NCBI GenBank assembly: GCA_027563935.2
Contig: JANVAS020000222.1
Coordinates: 3,100,001-3,164,000, forward strand
Direction: 5' to 3'
Length of the DNA: 64,000 bases
From: Costus lasius
Lineage: Eukaryota; Streptophyta; Magnoliopsida; Zingiberales; Costaceae
Shown: in pieces, positions 1 through 11,086 of the stretch
How positions within the stretch are numbered: position 1 is the first letter of the stretch
Layout of the letters: the number at the start of each line of letters is the position of its first letter
Made by a program: the position numbers and the translations under genes
Notes under the pieces: generated by a model
Database searches by the model: none
Told to the model about the DNA's origin: nothing
What the model saw: the letters and a program-made list of their open reading frames with translations, nothing else

Positions 1-1075
1 CATGATAAGAGGAAAGCCAATCCATACCAAGTAGGACATCATAGTCTTGCATATCTAACATAATCAAATTTGCAGGAAGCTCATACTCCCCAATTGAGAC
101 CAAACAACAAGAATAAACAAGAGTGGTAGTCATAAACTCTCCAATTGGTGTTGTCACATGCATAGATGGCTATGACTCAGGTTGCTTATTGAAATGTTTA
201 GCAAAATGATGAGAAACAAAGGATAGATTGGAACCAGGGTCAAATAAGACTTTTGCAGTTCTTTTAGACACAAAAATAATACCTTCAACAACTGATTTAG
301 AAGCTTTGTCATCTGGTTTTGTTGTGATAGCATGAACTCATGTATGACTTATAGGCTTTTGAGGCATTGGTGCTTTCCTTTTATTATCGGGGCAATCTCT
401 CACTAGATGTCCAAATTTTCCACAAGCAAAACAGGCTCCTGTTGTCCTATAACACTGCTTGGTATCATGTTTTCCTCGACAATTACTACATATTGGATAT
501 TTGTCTACTACCTGTCTCTTCATGTCAGTTCTTTGCAACTTTGCTCGTCTATTGTCTCCATCCCCAAACTCTCTCTTTTGCTTTTGAACATTAAATCTAA
601 ATTTATCTCTTTTGTTTCTGAGCTCTTGCGTCTCCTCCACATCCATCTCAACTATGGCTGCTCGTTCAATAACTTCATCATATGTTCTAAGCTTTAAGGC
701 TGAAAGTTTACCACGAATACTTGGTCTTAATCCTCTTTCAAACCTCTTTGCCTTTCTAACTTCATTTTCAACTAGATGTGGGGCAAATCTAGACAATTTA
801 GAAAATTTTGCATCATACTGTGCAACCGAAAGTTTTCCTTGTATCAAGTTTATAAATTTCATCTCTTTCTGATCTCTCACACATTCTGGAAAATACTTTT
901 CATGGAATTTATTTTGAAAGACTTCCCAACTTATTGTTTCTTGCTTTGCTTCTGCTCTTCTCTTAATCATTTTCCACCGGTGCTCAGCTTCTCCATCTAA
1001 CATAAAAGAGGCAAAAGAAACTTTTTGTATATCTGAACATTGGAACACATCAAATATCTTTTCGATCTGCATCAT
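1..1075 (-). pseudogene. Ty3/gypsy gag-protease remnant (broken)
   Basis: The minus strand from 1075 encodes a 245-aa gag piece. It has a retrotransposon gag core (residues about 25-110, with motifs such as FHEKYFPE and LSRFAPHLV) and a C-terminal zinc knuckle, CFACGKFGHLVRDC, that binds RNA in this family. A TGA at 338-340 closes it, but the same frame continues into an aspartic protease with the active-site motif VLFDPGSNLSFVSHHFA. A TAG at 170-172 follows, then the typical LLGMDWLS motif near the window edge. In relatives this is one gag-pol frame, so I read both stops as inactivating. The protease site has DPG in place of the usual D-[ST]-G. RT and integrase would lie outside the window to the left. 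Domain assignment is firm; the lineage within Ty3/gypsy is not. Confidence 0.85.
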
Positions 1076-2904
1076 CCGATTACATTCTAAACATAGAGCA
1101 TAAGGATGATCTCAAGAACCCAAGTAATCCCATGAGTACCAAAATGTCACAAAGGAACTAGTGATAGCATTATTAACTCATGAATATTACAGTATCATAG
1201 ACAGAGTAGTGGGAACAACGCAAAACAAAGTCCTCCACGTCTGGAAGCAAGACTAACCCACGTCTGGGAAAGCCCACAAAACAAAAGCCAGCAAAGGCTG
1301 ACCATGGCCCAATCAAATGTGAATGGAGGGACTCTAGAGGTGGCTCCCATGGACTCAAGAGGTGGCCCCCATTATTTCTAATGTGGCACTTTGCTCCATG
1401 TAGCACTTAGCTCCACATCCATCACGTAATTCCCATAAATGAGATCAAATCATTTTCCCACTATAAGATGTAAGGGCCAAAGAACAATGGTTCATAACAA
1501 AATCAAAGTAACGAAATGGCATTATTGCCTTCATACAATTTCCCTTACAACATGATCATGGCTAAAAGTCTCAAAGTGTACAATGACAAACCCCATGCAT
1601 CAACTAATAATCGTAATGCCTGAAAAGGACATTGATCCATTCATCAAAATCATGTGCATGGAAGGTGCATAAGAATAACTACAAATTCCACCATAAGAGT
1701 TCAATAGACAATATCAATTTGTTCAGCTCAATTCATTCACGTGAATCATAAGGATATTTGGCATAAAACTATACAATATATGACTCAATGAAATGATATT
1801 TGAGTCTACTTTCCAATAAGCTTGGTTTGAGTCCATTTGGTAGAGTACATAAAAAGATATAAGGGTTATGGTAACGAAAGGTCTAGCTGCCCTGTTTCCA
1901 GAAATTCCAGGGCATTGATCTCGCAAATCCAGTCGGTTTAATAATACCGTGCATATGAAAGATATTCAATATATGGTCCGTTGGAAAGCTCTTTGAATCT
2001 ACTTTCGTAAAAAACAACAATTAATCAAAACGGAGTTCTAATCGGAATTTCGGAGCAAAAGAATACAGGTAGGTCAGTCTGGTATGACAGACAATGTATA
2101 CTAGATGTTGCTGCATAATTGATGCCCTAACTCTGATTAACTATATACAATATTGGATGCGTTGGAAAGGTTGTCAAGTCTTCTTTCAGACAAATCAATT
2201 CCCACTGATAAACAACTTGTGTGTACCAAGATATAGAATAAGAACCCTAACAAGGTCAGAATTGTATACTCACATCACCTTAACCATTCTTTGAAAATTC
2301 TCCACATTAGTTTAGCATCAACTTCAAAATTCATTTTGAGTTCAACAAATCAGAGTATGAACTAGCTATTTAGGATTTAAACATCATTTTTGTATCAAAT
2401 TATCATATTTATGAAACCATGAATGTAGGGCATAGGGTAGAAACTTGCCTTATGCACAATTTTGCTTTCTCCAATTTCTTCTTCTCCAAATTCACCACCC
2501 TACTTTGCTCTCCAAACCTAAACGTGAAAGGCAAGTGAAAACACCTCTTTTCCCTTTTTTTTCCCCTCATTTTTACCTCATTAGTCATCCCAAGAATGAG
2601 GTGTCTTAACCTTATTCATCTTCACCTCATGCAAGCTTGAGGTGGCTTGCAAGACAAGCATGAGGTGTTTTTCACTTTATTCATTCACTTAAGTAATTAT
2701 ATCTTTTCTCTCTTATTTGTTTTGACTTTACAAAATCATGAGAAATCACTTATTCAAATTCCCAATTAAGTGATCAATATGCATCCTAAATGATTGAATT
2801 TACTCTTTAGTCTTTTTCTTTATGCATTATTTCTCTTGAGTTAATATGGGTATTTATCTATCATTACTTGATACTCGCCATAATGATATATAAATCATGG
2901 ATAT
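1076..2904 (-). other. Leader and probable LTR of the first gypsy element; no gene
   Basis: No coding region is supported here. On the minus strand, GTGACATTTTGGTA at about 1137-1150 resembles the usual LTR end followed by a primer site, but the expected TGGTATCAGAGC is not preserved. The sequence beyond 1150 is probably LTR (it contains phrases such as ggaaagctctttgaatctac, common in gypsy LTRs). I could not define its far end; the Athila-like LTR i begins near 2905. Confidence 0.4.
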
Positions 2905-3656
2905 CACAATGGCACTGTAATTCGAGTCAATTTTCCACCCGAGAGATTGTTCACATTATGGCACTACCGCAAGATTCATTACGGCAGTAATTGTGATGCT
3001 GCTCGCGACTTTCCCGGTCAACTCCGAAGCCCGATTTTTGCGCGATTGATTGTGGATGATCCAGGCACTTATATTCGAATCTATAAGAAGGCGAAAGGGA
3101 GCCATCACCGAGACAAAGACAAGCACACCAAAAGCCCTAATTTTCGTTCACCACAGAGAGAGAAATCGCCTCACACGCCGCTGCCCTAGGTTTTGCCACT
3201 AAGAAGTGTACAGTGCATCTCCGGCCATGAAATTTGAGTGGAAGCTACGCATAGAGGGGGAGAAGGAGCACCTAAAGTTTCAACATGAACGAAGATCAGA
3301 CGGAGGAGAAATCACTAGAAAACCGAGTGCCGCCGCTGTTCGCCCAGATTACGGCCGTAAACTTCTTTACGGCCGTACTGTAATTTTCACTCCTCCTCTA
3401 TTTCCATTTTCTTCATCATGAATCATTGTAATCTTCCCTCTATAATAGCTTAAACCTCTTTTGGGACATGGGAGAGTAATTCTCTTGAGTTTTAATGACT
3501 AGATGACTATCTTTTCTATTATTTCATCTCGTTTAATCTTAGCATGATGATTTTACTCATGTGATGTTTTGTTCTTAGACTCTCCTTAGATCTATATTAT
3601 TATTTATGTTTTAGAATTTTTGCTAATGACTGAAAAGTAATTGCTTGAGAATTTGG
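2905..3656 (+). mobile_element. Athila-like LTR i, left part
   Basis: This stretch matches LTR iii (about 23320-24020) in the same orientation, for example around ccacccgagagattgttca and the shared ttcatcatgaatcattgtaa. It lacks roughly the first 425 bases of the LTR. It carries several TACGG/CCGTA motifs, including two TTACGGCCGTA copies near 3352-3385. It is interrupted at 3657 by copia element A and resumes at 12789. Confidence 0.75.
3652..3656. repeat. Target-site duplication of element A, left copy (TTTGG)
   Basis: TTTGG directly precedes the TGAAAG terminus of element A and is repeated directly after its other terminus at 12789-12793. A 5-bp duplication is standard for copia integrase and proves that A inserted into LTR i. 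Confidence 0.9.
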
Positions 3657-5358
3657 TGAAAGTGCCCCTTAGATTAAGGGGGTCCCCTTCTTGAGGGAGC
3701 AAAAACCCTAAAGTGATGGCGCATAAAATTTTGACTTGCGGAAACTAGGGTTTATAGGATCGACTTGCATGTTAAAAGATCAACTTAATGAAAAGCTATT
3801 CAAGATGATGCAAAACGATCATACCATCGCCATGGAGTAGATGTCGCCTTGGAAGCTAAAGTCGCAAGTGCCACTTCTCCAAAGTCTCGCACACAAGAGG
3901 ATGAAGGCAAACTCTTTGTTGCTCCTTGTGCTAGCAAGGGTTCAAAAAATCCTTGATCGAATGAGAAAGGGATGGAGATCTTTTTCTCTTGGCCGAATCC
4001 TCCTCAACCTTCAAGCGTCGCCACACACCACGAGAGTCGAGAGGAAAAATCAGTTCAAGTGGCAAGAATAGAGATTACTCTAATCGGACGAGAGCCCCCC
4101 ACCAAGTGGAGATCATGGTTACTAAAAATAGTAACCACTCACCGCCCCATATGTTCACGCCAAGTGAACTTGTCGCCAAGCCTTGAACCATGCGCTCATT
4201 CCATGAGCGGTTCATTTCGGTTTGGTCCAAGACCAATAAATCCAAGTATTATGGTCTAGATCTTAAATAAACCCTAAGGTTCCCGATCTAACCGTCGATC
4301 TCCTTGATGCTCCTGATCTGACCGATCTGGCATCTATTCTCTCGATCGAAGCTTACCGATCTCAAGCTCTAATCAATCAAACATGATCAGACCAGATCTC
4401 ACTCACAATCAGAGATTAAATCCCTTTAAACTGAACCTGAACAATTCAGTCCACACGATCTGACTTAAGTAAGCCATATCATCAAATTGTGCGACCCTGA
4501 GGGTTTCCTTTAAATGTCGGTAACGATAATTCTCATTATCACTATCAGTGAGGGGTATCTAGCAACACATCACTGTCTCCCGATATAGAGGAAAGAGTCT
4601 TCCAAGACTACACCCAAACCACAGCACAAGTGTGAATCATTTCACAAGGCATGCATATTTCCTTTGCCACTGGATGTTCTTATTGGACAAGCCTGTCAAG
4701 CTCGTAACTCCAATATGATGAGCATGATTAGATCAGATGAACACTGTCACCTGGGTATGGCCATACACTCTCTCAATCATCTCATCCAGGGGGCCCCTTT
4801 AGAACATCACACTCCTTAAACAAGGAGACGGCAATCCTATGTCTATCACTAGTGCCCTAACCTGACTCAAGCTCATCATCCAAGATAGTCTATAATCATT
4901 ATGTTTCAAATGATATTGAACTACCTCAAAACAATGACAATCATCATTTAGAAACACAAGTGATCTCAAGTCAGAGGAAATGTGCCACTTGTTGCAATCA
5001 AGGAATATTCATATTGCGACAAACAATTGAACATCCTAGTAGGGTCTGTCCAGTACATCCAATGTACCCATGAGTCTACATCTTATTCCATGCTCGAAGC
5101 ATCCTATAAGATTAGACTACATATTAGTCTTATCCATATCAAGGTTGTCTCATGTTCACCAAGATACATCGACTAAGGACATAATAGCATATCAGCCTAG
5201 CTGAACAGCTTTTGAGACATTATTCAGAAGAACATATATAGCAGCAGACAATGTAGCTAACTGAATAACAACCATGCCTTTAAACATAACAGTTTATTAC
5301 ATGATACTGATACATTCCCATAGGCCTCAAACATTAGCCTTAAGGGCATACCCCAACA
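3657..5358 (-). repeat. 3' LTR of element A
   Basis: This has the same length (1702 bp) and almost the same sequence as 11087-12788. On the minus strand it starts TGTTGGGGTATGCCC and ends GGCACTTTCA. Small ORFs inside it recur unchanged in the other LTR because the sequence is duplicated; I do not regard them as genes. Confidence 0.95.
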
Positions 5359-5368
5359 ATCTCCCACT
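5359..5368 (-). promoter_or_regulatory. Polypurine tract of element A
   Basis: On the minus strand AAGTGGGAGAT lies directly before the 3' LTR start. This is the usual plus-strand primer of copia elements, and the same tract occurs in B (29491-29501) and X (45973-45983). Confidence 0.85.
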
Positions 5369-5378
5369 TGCACTTAAT

Positions 5379-8300
5379 CTAATGGTTGAGAAATCTCAAA
5401 CCCATATTATTACAGTGCTTCTCATGCTTCTGCTGCGCCAGAGGCTTGGTAAGCGGGTCTGCCAGATTGTCATCTGTATGAACCTTGCAGACTTTGATCT
5501 CGCCACGATCTATGATCTCCCTGATCAAATGAAACCGTCTCTGTATGTGCTTGGACTTCTGGTGCGACCGTGGTTCCTTTGCTTGTGCGATTGCTCCAGT
5601 GTTATCACAGAAGATAACCAAAGGATCAGCACTCGAAGGAACAACACCAAGTTCTCTCACGAACTTACGAATCCACACTGCCTCCTTGGATGCTTCCGAG
5701 GCTGCAACATACTCGGCTTCTGTTGTGGAATCAGCAACAGTTGACTGTTTGAAACTCTTCCACACCACTGCACCTCCATTCAAGCTAAAAACATAGCCTG
5801 ATTGCGATCGGAAATCATCCTGGTCAGACTGGAACGAAGCGTCAGTATATCCTTCAATACTGAGTTCTTCCTGACCACCATATATCAAGAACATATCTTT
5901 GGTCCTCCGCAGATATTTTAAAATGTTCTTGACTGCAATCCAGTGCGCCATACCTGGATTACTCTGGTAACGACTGGTCACGCTTAACCCGTAAGCAACG
6001 TCTGGGCGAGTACATAACATCGCATACATTATGGAACCAATAGCCGAAGCATAAGGCGTATTGTTCATTTCATCTTTCTCAGTCTGTGTTTGTGGACACT
6101 GACTCTTCGAAAGATTCAGACCATGTCTGACTGGAAGATATCCTCGTTTAGAATTCTCTAAATGAAATCTCTCCAGGACCTTTTCGATGTAAGTACTCTG
6201 GCACAGCCCGAGAAGCCTCTTAGATCTATCCCTGTAGATCTTCACACCTAACACATAGGCTGCTTCTCCTAGATCTTTCATCTGGAAACATTTCCTCAGC
6301 CATGCCTTCACAGCATGCATTTCAGGAATGTCATTTCCAATGATCAAGATATCATCGACGTAGAGGACTAGGAAAGTGATCACGCTCCCACTAAACCTCT
6401 TATATACACACGGGTCATCCTCGTTCTTGATGAAACCAAATTCAGTAACTGATTCATCAAAACGAATATTCCAGCTTCTTGATGCTTGCTTAAGTCCATA
6501 AATAGACTTCTTTAACTTGCATATTTTATGACGATCTGATGGATTAGTGAAACCCTCAGGTTGTGTCATATACACATCCTCATCCAGATTTCCATTAAGG
6601 AAAGCTGTTTTCACATCCATCTGCCAAATCTCATAATCATAATATGCAGCTATCGCGAAAAGAATCCGAATAGACTTAAACATGGCTACTGGTGAGAAAG
6701 TTTCATCATAATCTATCCCGTAGATTTGTTTGAAACCTTTCGCAACTAGCCTACCTTTATAGGTAACTATGTTACCATCCATGTCAATCTTCTTCTTGAA
6801 GATCCATTTACAGCCTATAGGGATTACTCCCGGAGGCGGATCAACCAAATCCCAAACTTGGTTATCTGACATGGAGTCCATCTCGGCGCGCATAGCTTCA
6901 AGCCATCTCGCTGACTCCGGTCCACTGACCGCATCCGCATAAGTGAGGGGTTCATCATTGTCAATGATATAGACTCCGTCATAGCGCTCAGGCTGTCGAC
7001 GAATCCTTCCCGATCTTCGCGGTTCCCGTGATATCTGAGCCTCAGGTTGTCCAATAACCTGTTCTACCGGCTCAGGCTCATCCAACTCTACTTGGTCACT
7101 TTGTCCTTCTTCTGGATTCTCATCCAGCTTTATTTCTCTCCCACTGGCCTCTTGCAGAAGAAACTCCTTCTCAAGAAATATGGCAGTCCGAGCAACAAAA
7201 ACCTTGTTCTCTTTGGGGTCGTAGAAATAATAACCCTTAGTTTCCTTAGGGTAACCGACAAAGATACATTTGTCAGATCTGCTCTCTAGTTTCCCAGAGG
7301 CGAGCTTTTTGACATAAGCCTCGCAGCCCCAGATCCTGATAAATGTCAAGCTTGGCTGTTTCCCATACCATAACTCATATGGCGTCTTTGAAACTGCCTT
7401 GGATGGCACTCGGTTTAGTACCTTTGCAGCTGTTTCCAGTGCAAAACCCCAAAAGGAGTATGGAAGAGTAGCCTGACTCATCATAGAACGAACCATATCA
7501 AGTAGCGTTCTATTTCTCCTTTCGGACACACCATTCCATTGCGGTGTTCCTGGTGGAGTGAGCTGTGAGATAATCCCACACTCCTTTAGATAGTCAGTAA
7601 ACGTATGACTTAGGTATTCACCACCTCGATCTGAGCGAAGTGCCTTGATATTACGGCCTAGCTGATTCTGTACTTCATTTTTGAACTCTTTGAACTTGTC
7701 AAAAGATTCACTCTTATGTCTCATCAGATAGACATACCCATACCTACTGAAATCATCAGTAAAGGTAATGAAGTACTGATAGCCACCTCTGGCATGTTTA
7801 CCAAATGGCCCACACACATCACTGTGTATAAGGTCAAGTAAACTTGAAGCCCTTTGACCTTTGTGAGGAAAAGGTGACTTCGTCATTTTACCCATCAAAC
7901 AAGCTTTGCATGTATCAATCTCCTTATAGGAGAATGATCCCAGCAGTCCATAATCATGCAACCGCTTAATGCGTTTCTCGTTAATATGGCCTAAACGACT
8001 ATGCCATAGCAAGGTGCTGTCATCAGCATACTTGGCTTTCTTAATATCAATTTGCTGTATCGAACATTCCATGTCCAACATGTATAACCCATTGTTAATT
8101 GAACCAGTTGCATAAACAATATTATCAAAAGACAAAATACACTTTGAAATATTGCATTCAAAGGAAAATCCCTTCCTGACAAGAGCAGGAATGGAGATAA
8201 TATTTTTAGTTATACTGGGAACAAAATAACAATTGTCTAGTTCCAATACAAATCCAGATGGTAAAGAAATAAAGTAGTCTCCTACAGCAACAGCAGCAAC

Positions 8301-9260
8301 CCGTGCCCCGTTTCCAACGCGTAGGTCCACCTCATGCTGTCCCACCTGTCTTCTTCTCTTGAGTTCCTGTACATTTGAACAAATGTGAACTCCACATGCA
8401 GTGTCCAACACCCATGATATCGAAGAAGAAAACATGACCTCAGTCACGAATATACCTGAGCCAGAAGCGAAGCTTCCCCTCTTATCTCCTTGGAGCGCTT
8501 TACAGTCCTTTTTCCAGTGACCCAGCTGGCCACAGTGGAAACACCTGTATTCCTTAGACCGCTTCACCTTCTGCTTCAGAGCCTTGCTGTAATTCTTGAC
8601 CGGGGCCTTGCCCTTCTTCCCCTTCTTCTTGTTCCTTGAAGGAACCATCAAGACAGAGGTCGAAGGCTTACCCTTCAGAGTCTCCTCAGTGGTCAAGAGC
8701 ATATTCAGCAGCTCTGCCGGAGTACAATCGATTTTGTTCATATTAAAATTAATAATGAACGCGTCGAATGATGGCGGGAGAGACTGCAGAATAATGTCCA
8801 CAGCAAGCTCCTGGTTGATGGTGTGCCCCAGTTTCTCCAGAGCCTCCTTGTGCCCAATCATCTTGAGCACGTGAGCTCCCACTGGGCTCCCTTCAGCCAG
8901 TTTGCTCTGAAAGAAGAGCTTAGTCAAATTATAGCGTTCAGTCCTCGCCTGTGCAGCATACAGCATCTTGAGGTTTGCTATAATCTGTATAGCTGACATA
9001 TCCTCATGCTGACGCTGCAGCGGTGGCGTCATAGACGCTAGCATCAGGCAAGCGACATCAATGCTATCATTGACGTGCTTTTCATAGGCTTCCCGAACCG
9101 CCCTTGCGGCGTTCGGAGCGGGCTGCGGCGGTATCGCCGTCTCGAGGACATACAGTTTCCTCTCTGCCTTAAGAACGATCTTAAGGTGTCCAAACCAGTC
9201 AGAGAAGTTTGGCCCAGCAAACTTCTCCCTTTCCAGTAGGGATCGCACATTGAAGTTCAT
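5379..9260 (-). CDS. gag-pol: Copia gag-pol polyprotein, element A (intact ORF)
   Basis: A 1293-aa polyprotein in the order gag, protease, integrase, RT, RNase H, which is the copia order. Gag spans residues 1 to about 235 and is followed by the zinc knuckle CFHCGQLGHWKKDC (240-253). The protease motif is WVLDTACG with D286; the usual glycine after DT is alanine, also in B, C and D. A GAG-pre domain (WHSRLGHIN) precedes integrase, whose catalytic set is D481, D544 and E580, giving DD35E spacing. RT carries YVDD at 967-970. RNase H has TDASF (D1140) and ends in STTEAEYVA. The start is the ATG at 9260, shortly after a likely splice acceptor. No stop or frameshift is present, unlike in all other copies in the window, so this is the best candidate for an active master copy. 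Confidence 0.95.
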   Translation of the reverse strand: MNFNVRSLLEREKFAGPNFSDWFGHLKIVLKAERKLYVLETAIPPQPAPNAARAVREAYEKHVNDSIDVACLMLASMTPPLQRQHEDMSAIQIIANLKMLYAAQARTERYNLTKLFFQSKLAEGSPVGAHVLKMIGHKEALEKLGHTINQELAVDIILQSLPPSFDAFIINFNMNKIDCTPAELLNMLLTTEETLKGKPSTSVLMVPSRNKKKGKKGKAPVKNYSKALKQKVKRSKEYRCFHCGQLGHWKKDCKALQGDKRGSFASGSGIFVTEVMFSSSISWVLDTACGVHICSNVQELKRRRQVGQHEVDLRVGNGARVAAVAVGDYFISLPSGFVLELDNCYFVPSITKNIISIPALVRKGFSFECNISKCILSFDNIVYATGSINNGLYMLDMECSIQQIDIKKAKYADDSTLLWHSRLGHINEKRIKRLHDYGLLGSFSYKEIDTCKACLMGKMTKSPFPHKGQRASSLLDLIHSDVCGPFGKHARGGYQYFITFTDDFSRYGYVYLMRHKSESFDKFKEFKNEVQNQLGRNIKALRSDRGGEYLSHTFTDYLKECGIISQLTPPGTPQWNGVSERRNRTLLDMVRSMMSQATLPYSFWGFALETAAKVLNRVPSKAVSKTPYELWYGKQPSLTFIRIWGCEAYVKKLASGKLESRSDKCIFVGYPKETKGYYFYDPKENKVFVARTAIFLEKEFLLQEASGREIKLDENPEEGQSDQVELDEPEPVEQVIGQPEAQISREPRRSGRIRRQPERYDGVYIIDNDEPLTYADAVSGPESARWLEAMRAEMDSMSDNQVWDLVDPPPGVIPIGCKWIFKKKIDMDGNIVTYKGRLVAKGFKQIYGIDYDETFSPVAMFKSIRILFAIAAYYDYEIWQMDVKTAFLNGNLDEDVYMTQPEGFTNPSDRHKICKLKKSIYGLKQASRSWNIRFDESVTEFGFIKNEDDPCVYKRFSGSVITFLVLYVDDILIIGNDIPEMHAVKAWLRKCFQMKDLGEAAYVLGVKIYRDRSKRLLGLCQSTYIEKVLERFHLENSKRGYLPVRHGLNLSKSQCPQTQTEKDEMNNTPYASAIGSIMYAMLCTRPDVAYGLSVTSRYQSNPGMAHWIAVKNILKYLRRTKDMFLIYGGQEELSIEGYTDASFQSDQDDFRSQSGYVFSLNGGAVVWKSFKQSTVADSTTEAEYVAASEASKEAVWIRKFVRELGVVPSSADPLVIFCDNTGAIAQAKEPRSHQKSKHIQRRFHLIREIIDRGEIKVCKVHTDDNLADPLTKPLAQQKHEKHCNNMGLRFLNH

Positions 9261-11072
9261 GGTGTTCGTTGCTGCAGGTATCTACAACAATGCAAGAACA
9301 ACAAGGTCAGTATCAATGTATAAGAATCAATCAGGACTTAAGAAAGATTCTTTTTCTCACTATTTTCTCTGGCTTGAAAAATCCAGCAAAACAGCCCGAA
9401 AGAGTAGAACTCTTTTAGTGAGATGGGATCCAGATTTCACACTTGGTCTCCGCGTCCCGCTCAGGCGAGATAAGATGCACAGAGAGTACAAGCACTAATC
9501 TCTGGTAGGCAGTCCCTGCCAATCGCCAACCCGTGCGATTCCCCTTCATCTGGGCAATCCAGCAGACTGTGCCAACTGAGTTGGTACAACACAGTCTCTG
9601 ACCCCACAGATGGCTGCCTCCATGTGCTACCATATGCGCCACATATGTAGGCTACACGGTCAAGCTGACCCGACCTACTCCCCGGACCACCATGTGCTAT
9701 GCTGAGCAACGAGAAGGGATAAATCCCTACTCTGTAACACACAGGTGTAATCCCGCACCGTCTGAAGATAGATGGACGTGCCCACTGAGTGGGTACAACA
9801 CGGCTCCAACGATAATCAGAACAGTGAGGTTTCGCATCAGAAGGCTTACGAGCTTGATATTTTAGCGTTGGATTTTAACGGTCTTTTATCTTCTTGCCTA
9901 TCATGCAATTCCTATGGTGATAGCAGAAGATAATTTAATCATGCAATTCTAATATGTAAACAATAAAAGAAAGCATGAATCTTATGTGGTAAAAGCCCAT
10001 AGCCCTAGTGAGACCTTAACCTAACTTAAGTCTTCACTTGCTCTTCATGGGTCTTTAGCTGCTCATCAGGACCAAACCAGGGCCCAAGCGCCATCTGCAG
10101 GTCTGGTGCGCCCACCAGGAATATGCGCCAGGTCCTAGGGTCGAACCCTAGACCTCCCACCTGGTCAAGCCACTGCTGCATGCGCCTCTGCCAAGTGTGC
10201 TCTGTGCTCTTGTCTAATTAAATTACAAATTTAACTATCTAGACAAGATTGACACGCAGGTCAATAACATTTTATAAATTAAAGCAATGTGATGCGCAGA
10301 TCACAATAATTAATTTACAAATTTAACCCCCAGGCACGCAGGCCCCAGCACAGCACACAAATAATAACGGGCAGCCCACATAAGACTAAATAGACACACA
10401 TATGCATCAATCAACAACCATGTGATCCATCATAAAAATTAAAATTTTTGAAAACCCCATAGGATCAATTTTAATTTTCCTTATTTGCCCTACAACCTTA
10501 CAACGGTCCATTACTAGGGATCCACTCATCCAACCTAGTCAGATCCACTGCCCTTGCATGCACCAAGTCCTAACTGACTTGCGTCGACCATAAGGTCAAC
10601 TATGCATGCGCCAGGGCTGAACATCCACACTGAGGTTTGGCAAACGGGCGTGACCCCGGGCCTAACTCAGGTGCGTTCATTAATCGTCTCAATCAGACAT
10701 CGCTACACGCCTGTCTGCAGTCGACCTATAGCCACCATAGGCTTGCGCCAAGGTGCTATCTGGTCGACCCATTCAGGCTGTCAGATAGTCTGATCAGACT
10801 GTTGGATCTAAACTAGGGGTGACTTCAACCCTAATAACCCGTCTAAGGGTTTATAGCAGGGCCTTAGATCTAGTGTTAGGCGCGCATGTAAATTAGGGTT
10901 TTTAAGAAAAACACAAAGCATGCGCTAACAACAATGCGCCAATGATAACATACTTCAAGTTTCGCATGTACAAAAACTTAAAGAAAAACGCATGTAAACG
11001 AGATCTAAGCATGTACACGCAAACATGGATCACATAAGGCATCAAGCAATCAAAATAACATACATTAACTTG
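9261..11072 (-). other. Leader of element A between primer site and gag
   Basis: About 1.8 kb without a supported gene, conserved in B (24021-25596) and C (50004-51798). At its gag-proximal end the minus strand reads a branch-like TACTGAC, a pyrimidine-rich run and GTTGTAG directly before ATACC (about 9280-9330), resembling a plant 3' splice site. Short ORFs inside are not conserved in a way that suggests coding. Confidence 0.75.
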
Positions 11073-11084
11073 GCTCTGATACCA
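11073..11084 (-). promoter_or_regulatory. Primer binding site of element A (tRNA-iMet)
   Basis: On the minus strand TGGTATCAGAGC lies two bases inside the 5' LTR end. It is complementary to the 3' end of plant initiator Met tRNA, the standard copia primer. Confidence 0.93.
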
Positions 11085-11086
11085 AT

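Noticed and set aside
5274..5744. 156-aa plus-strand ORF
   Set aside because: Antisense shadow of the RNase H end of element A; the same shadow appears opposite B.
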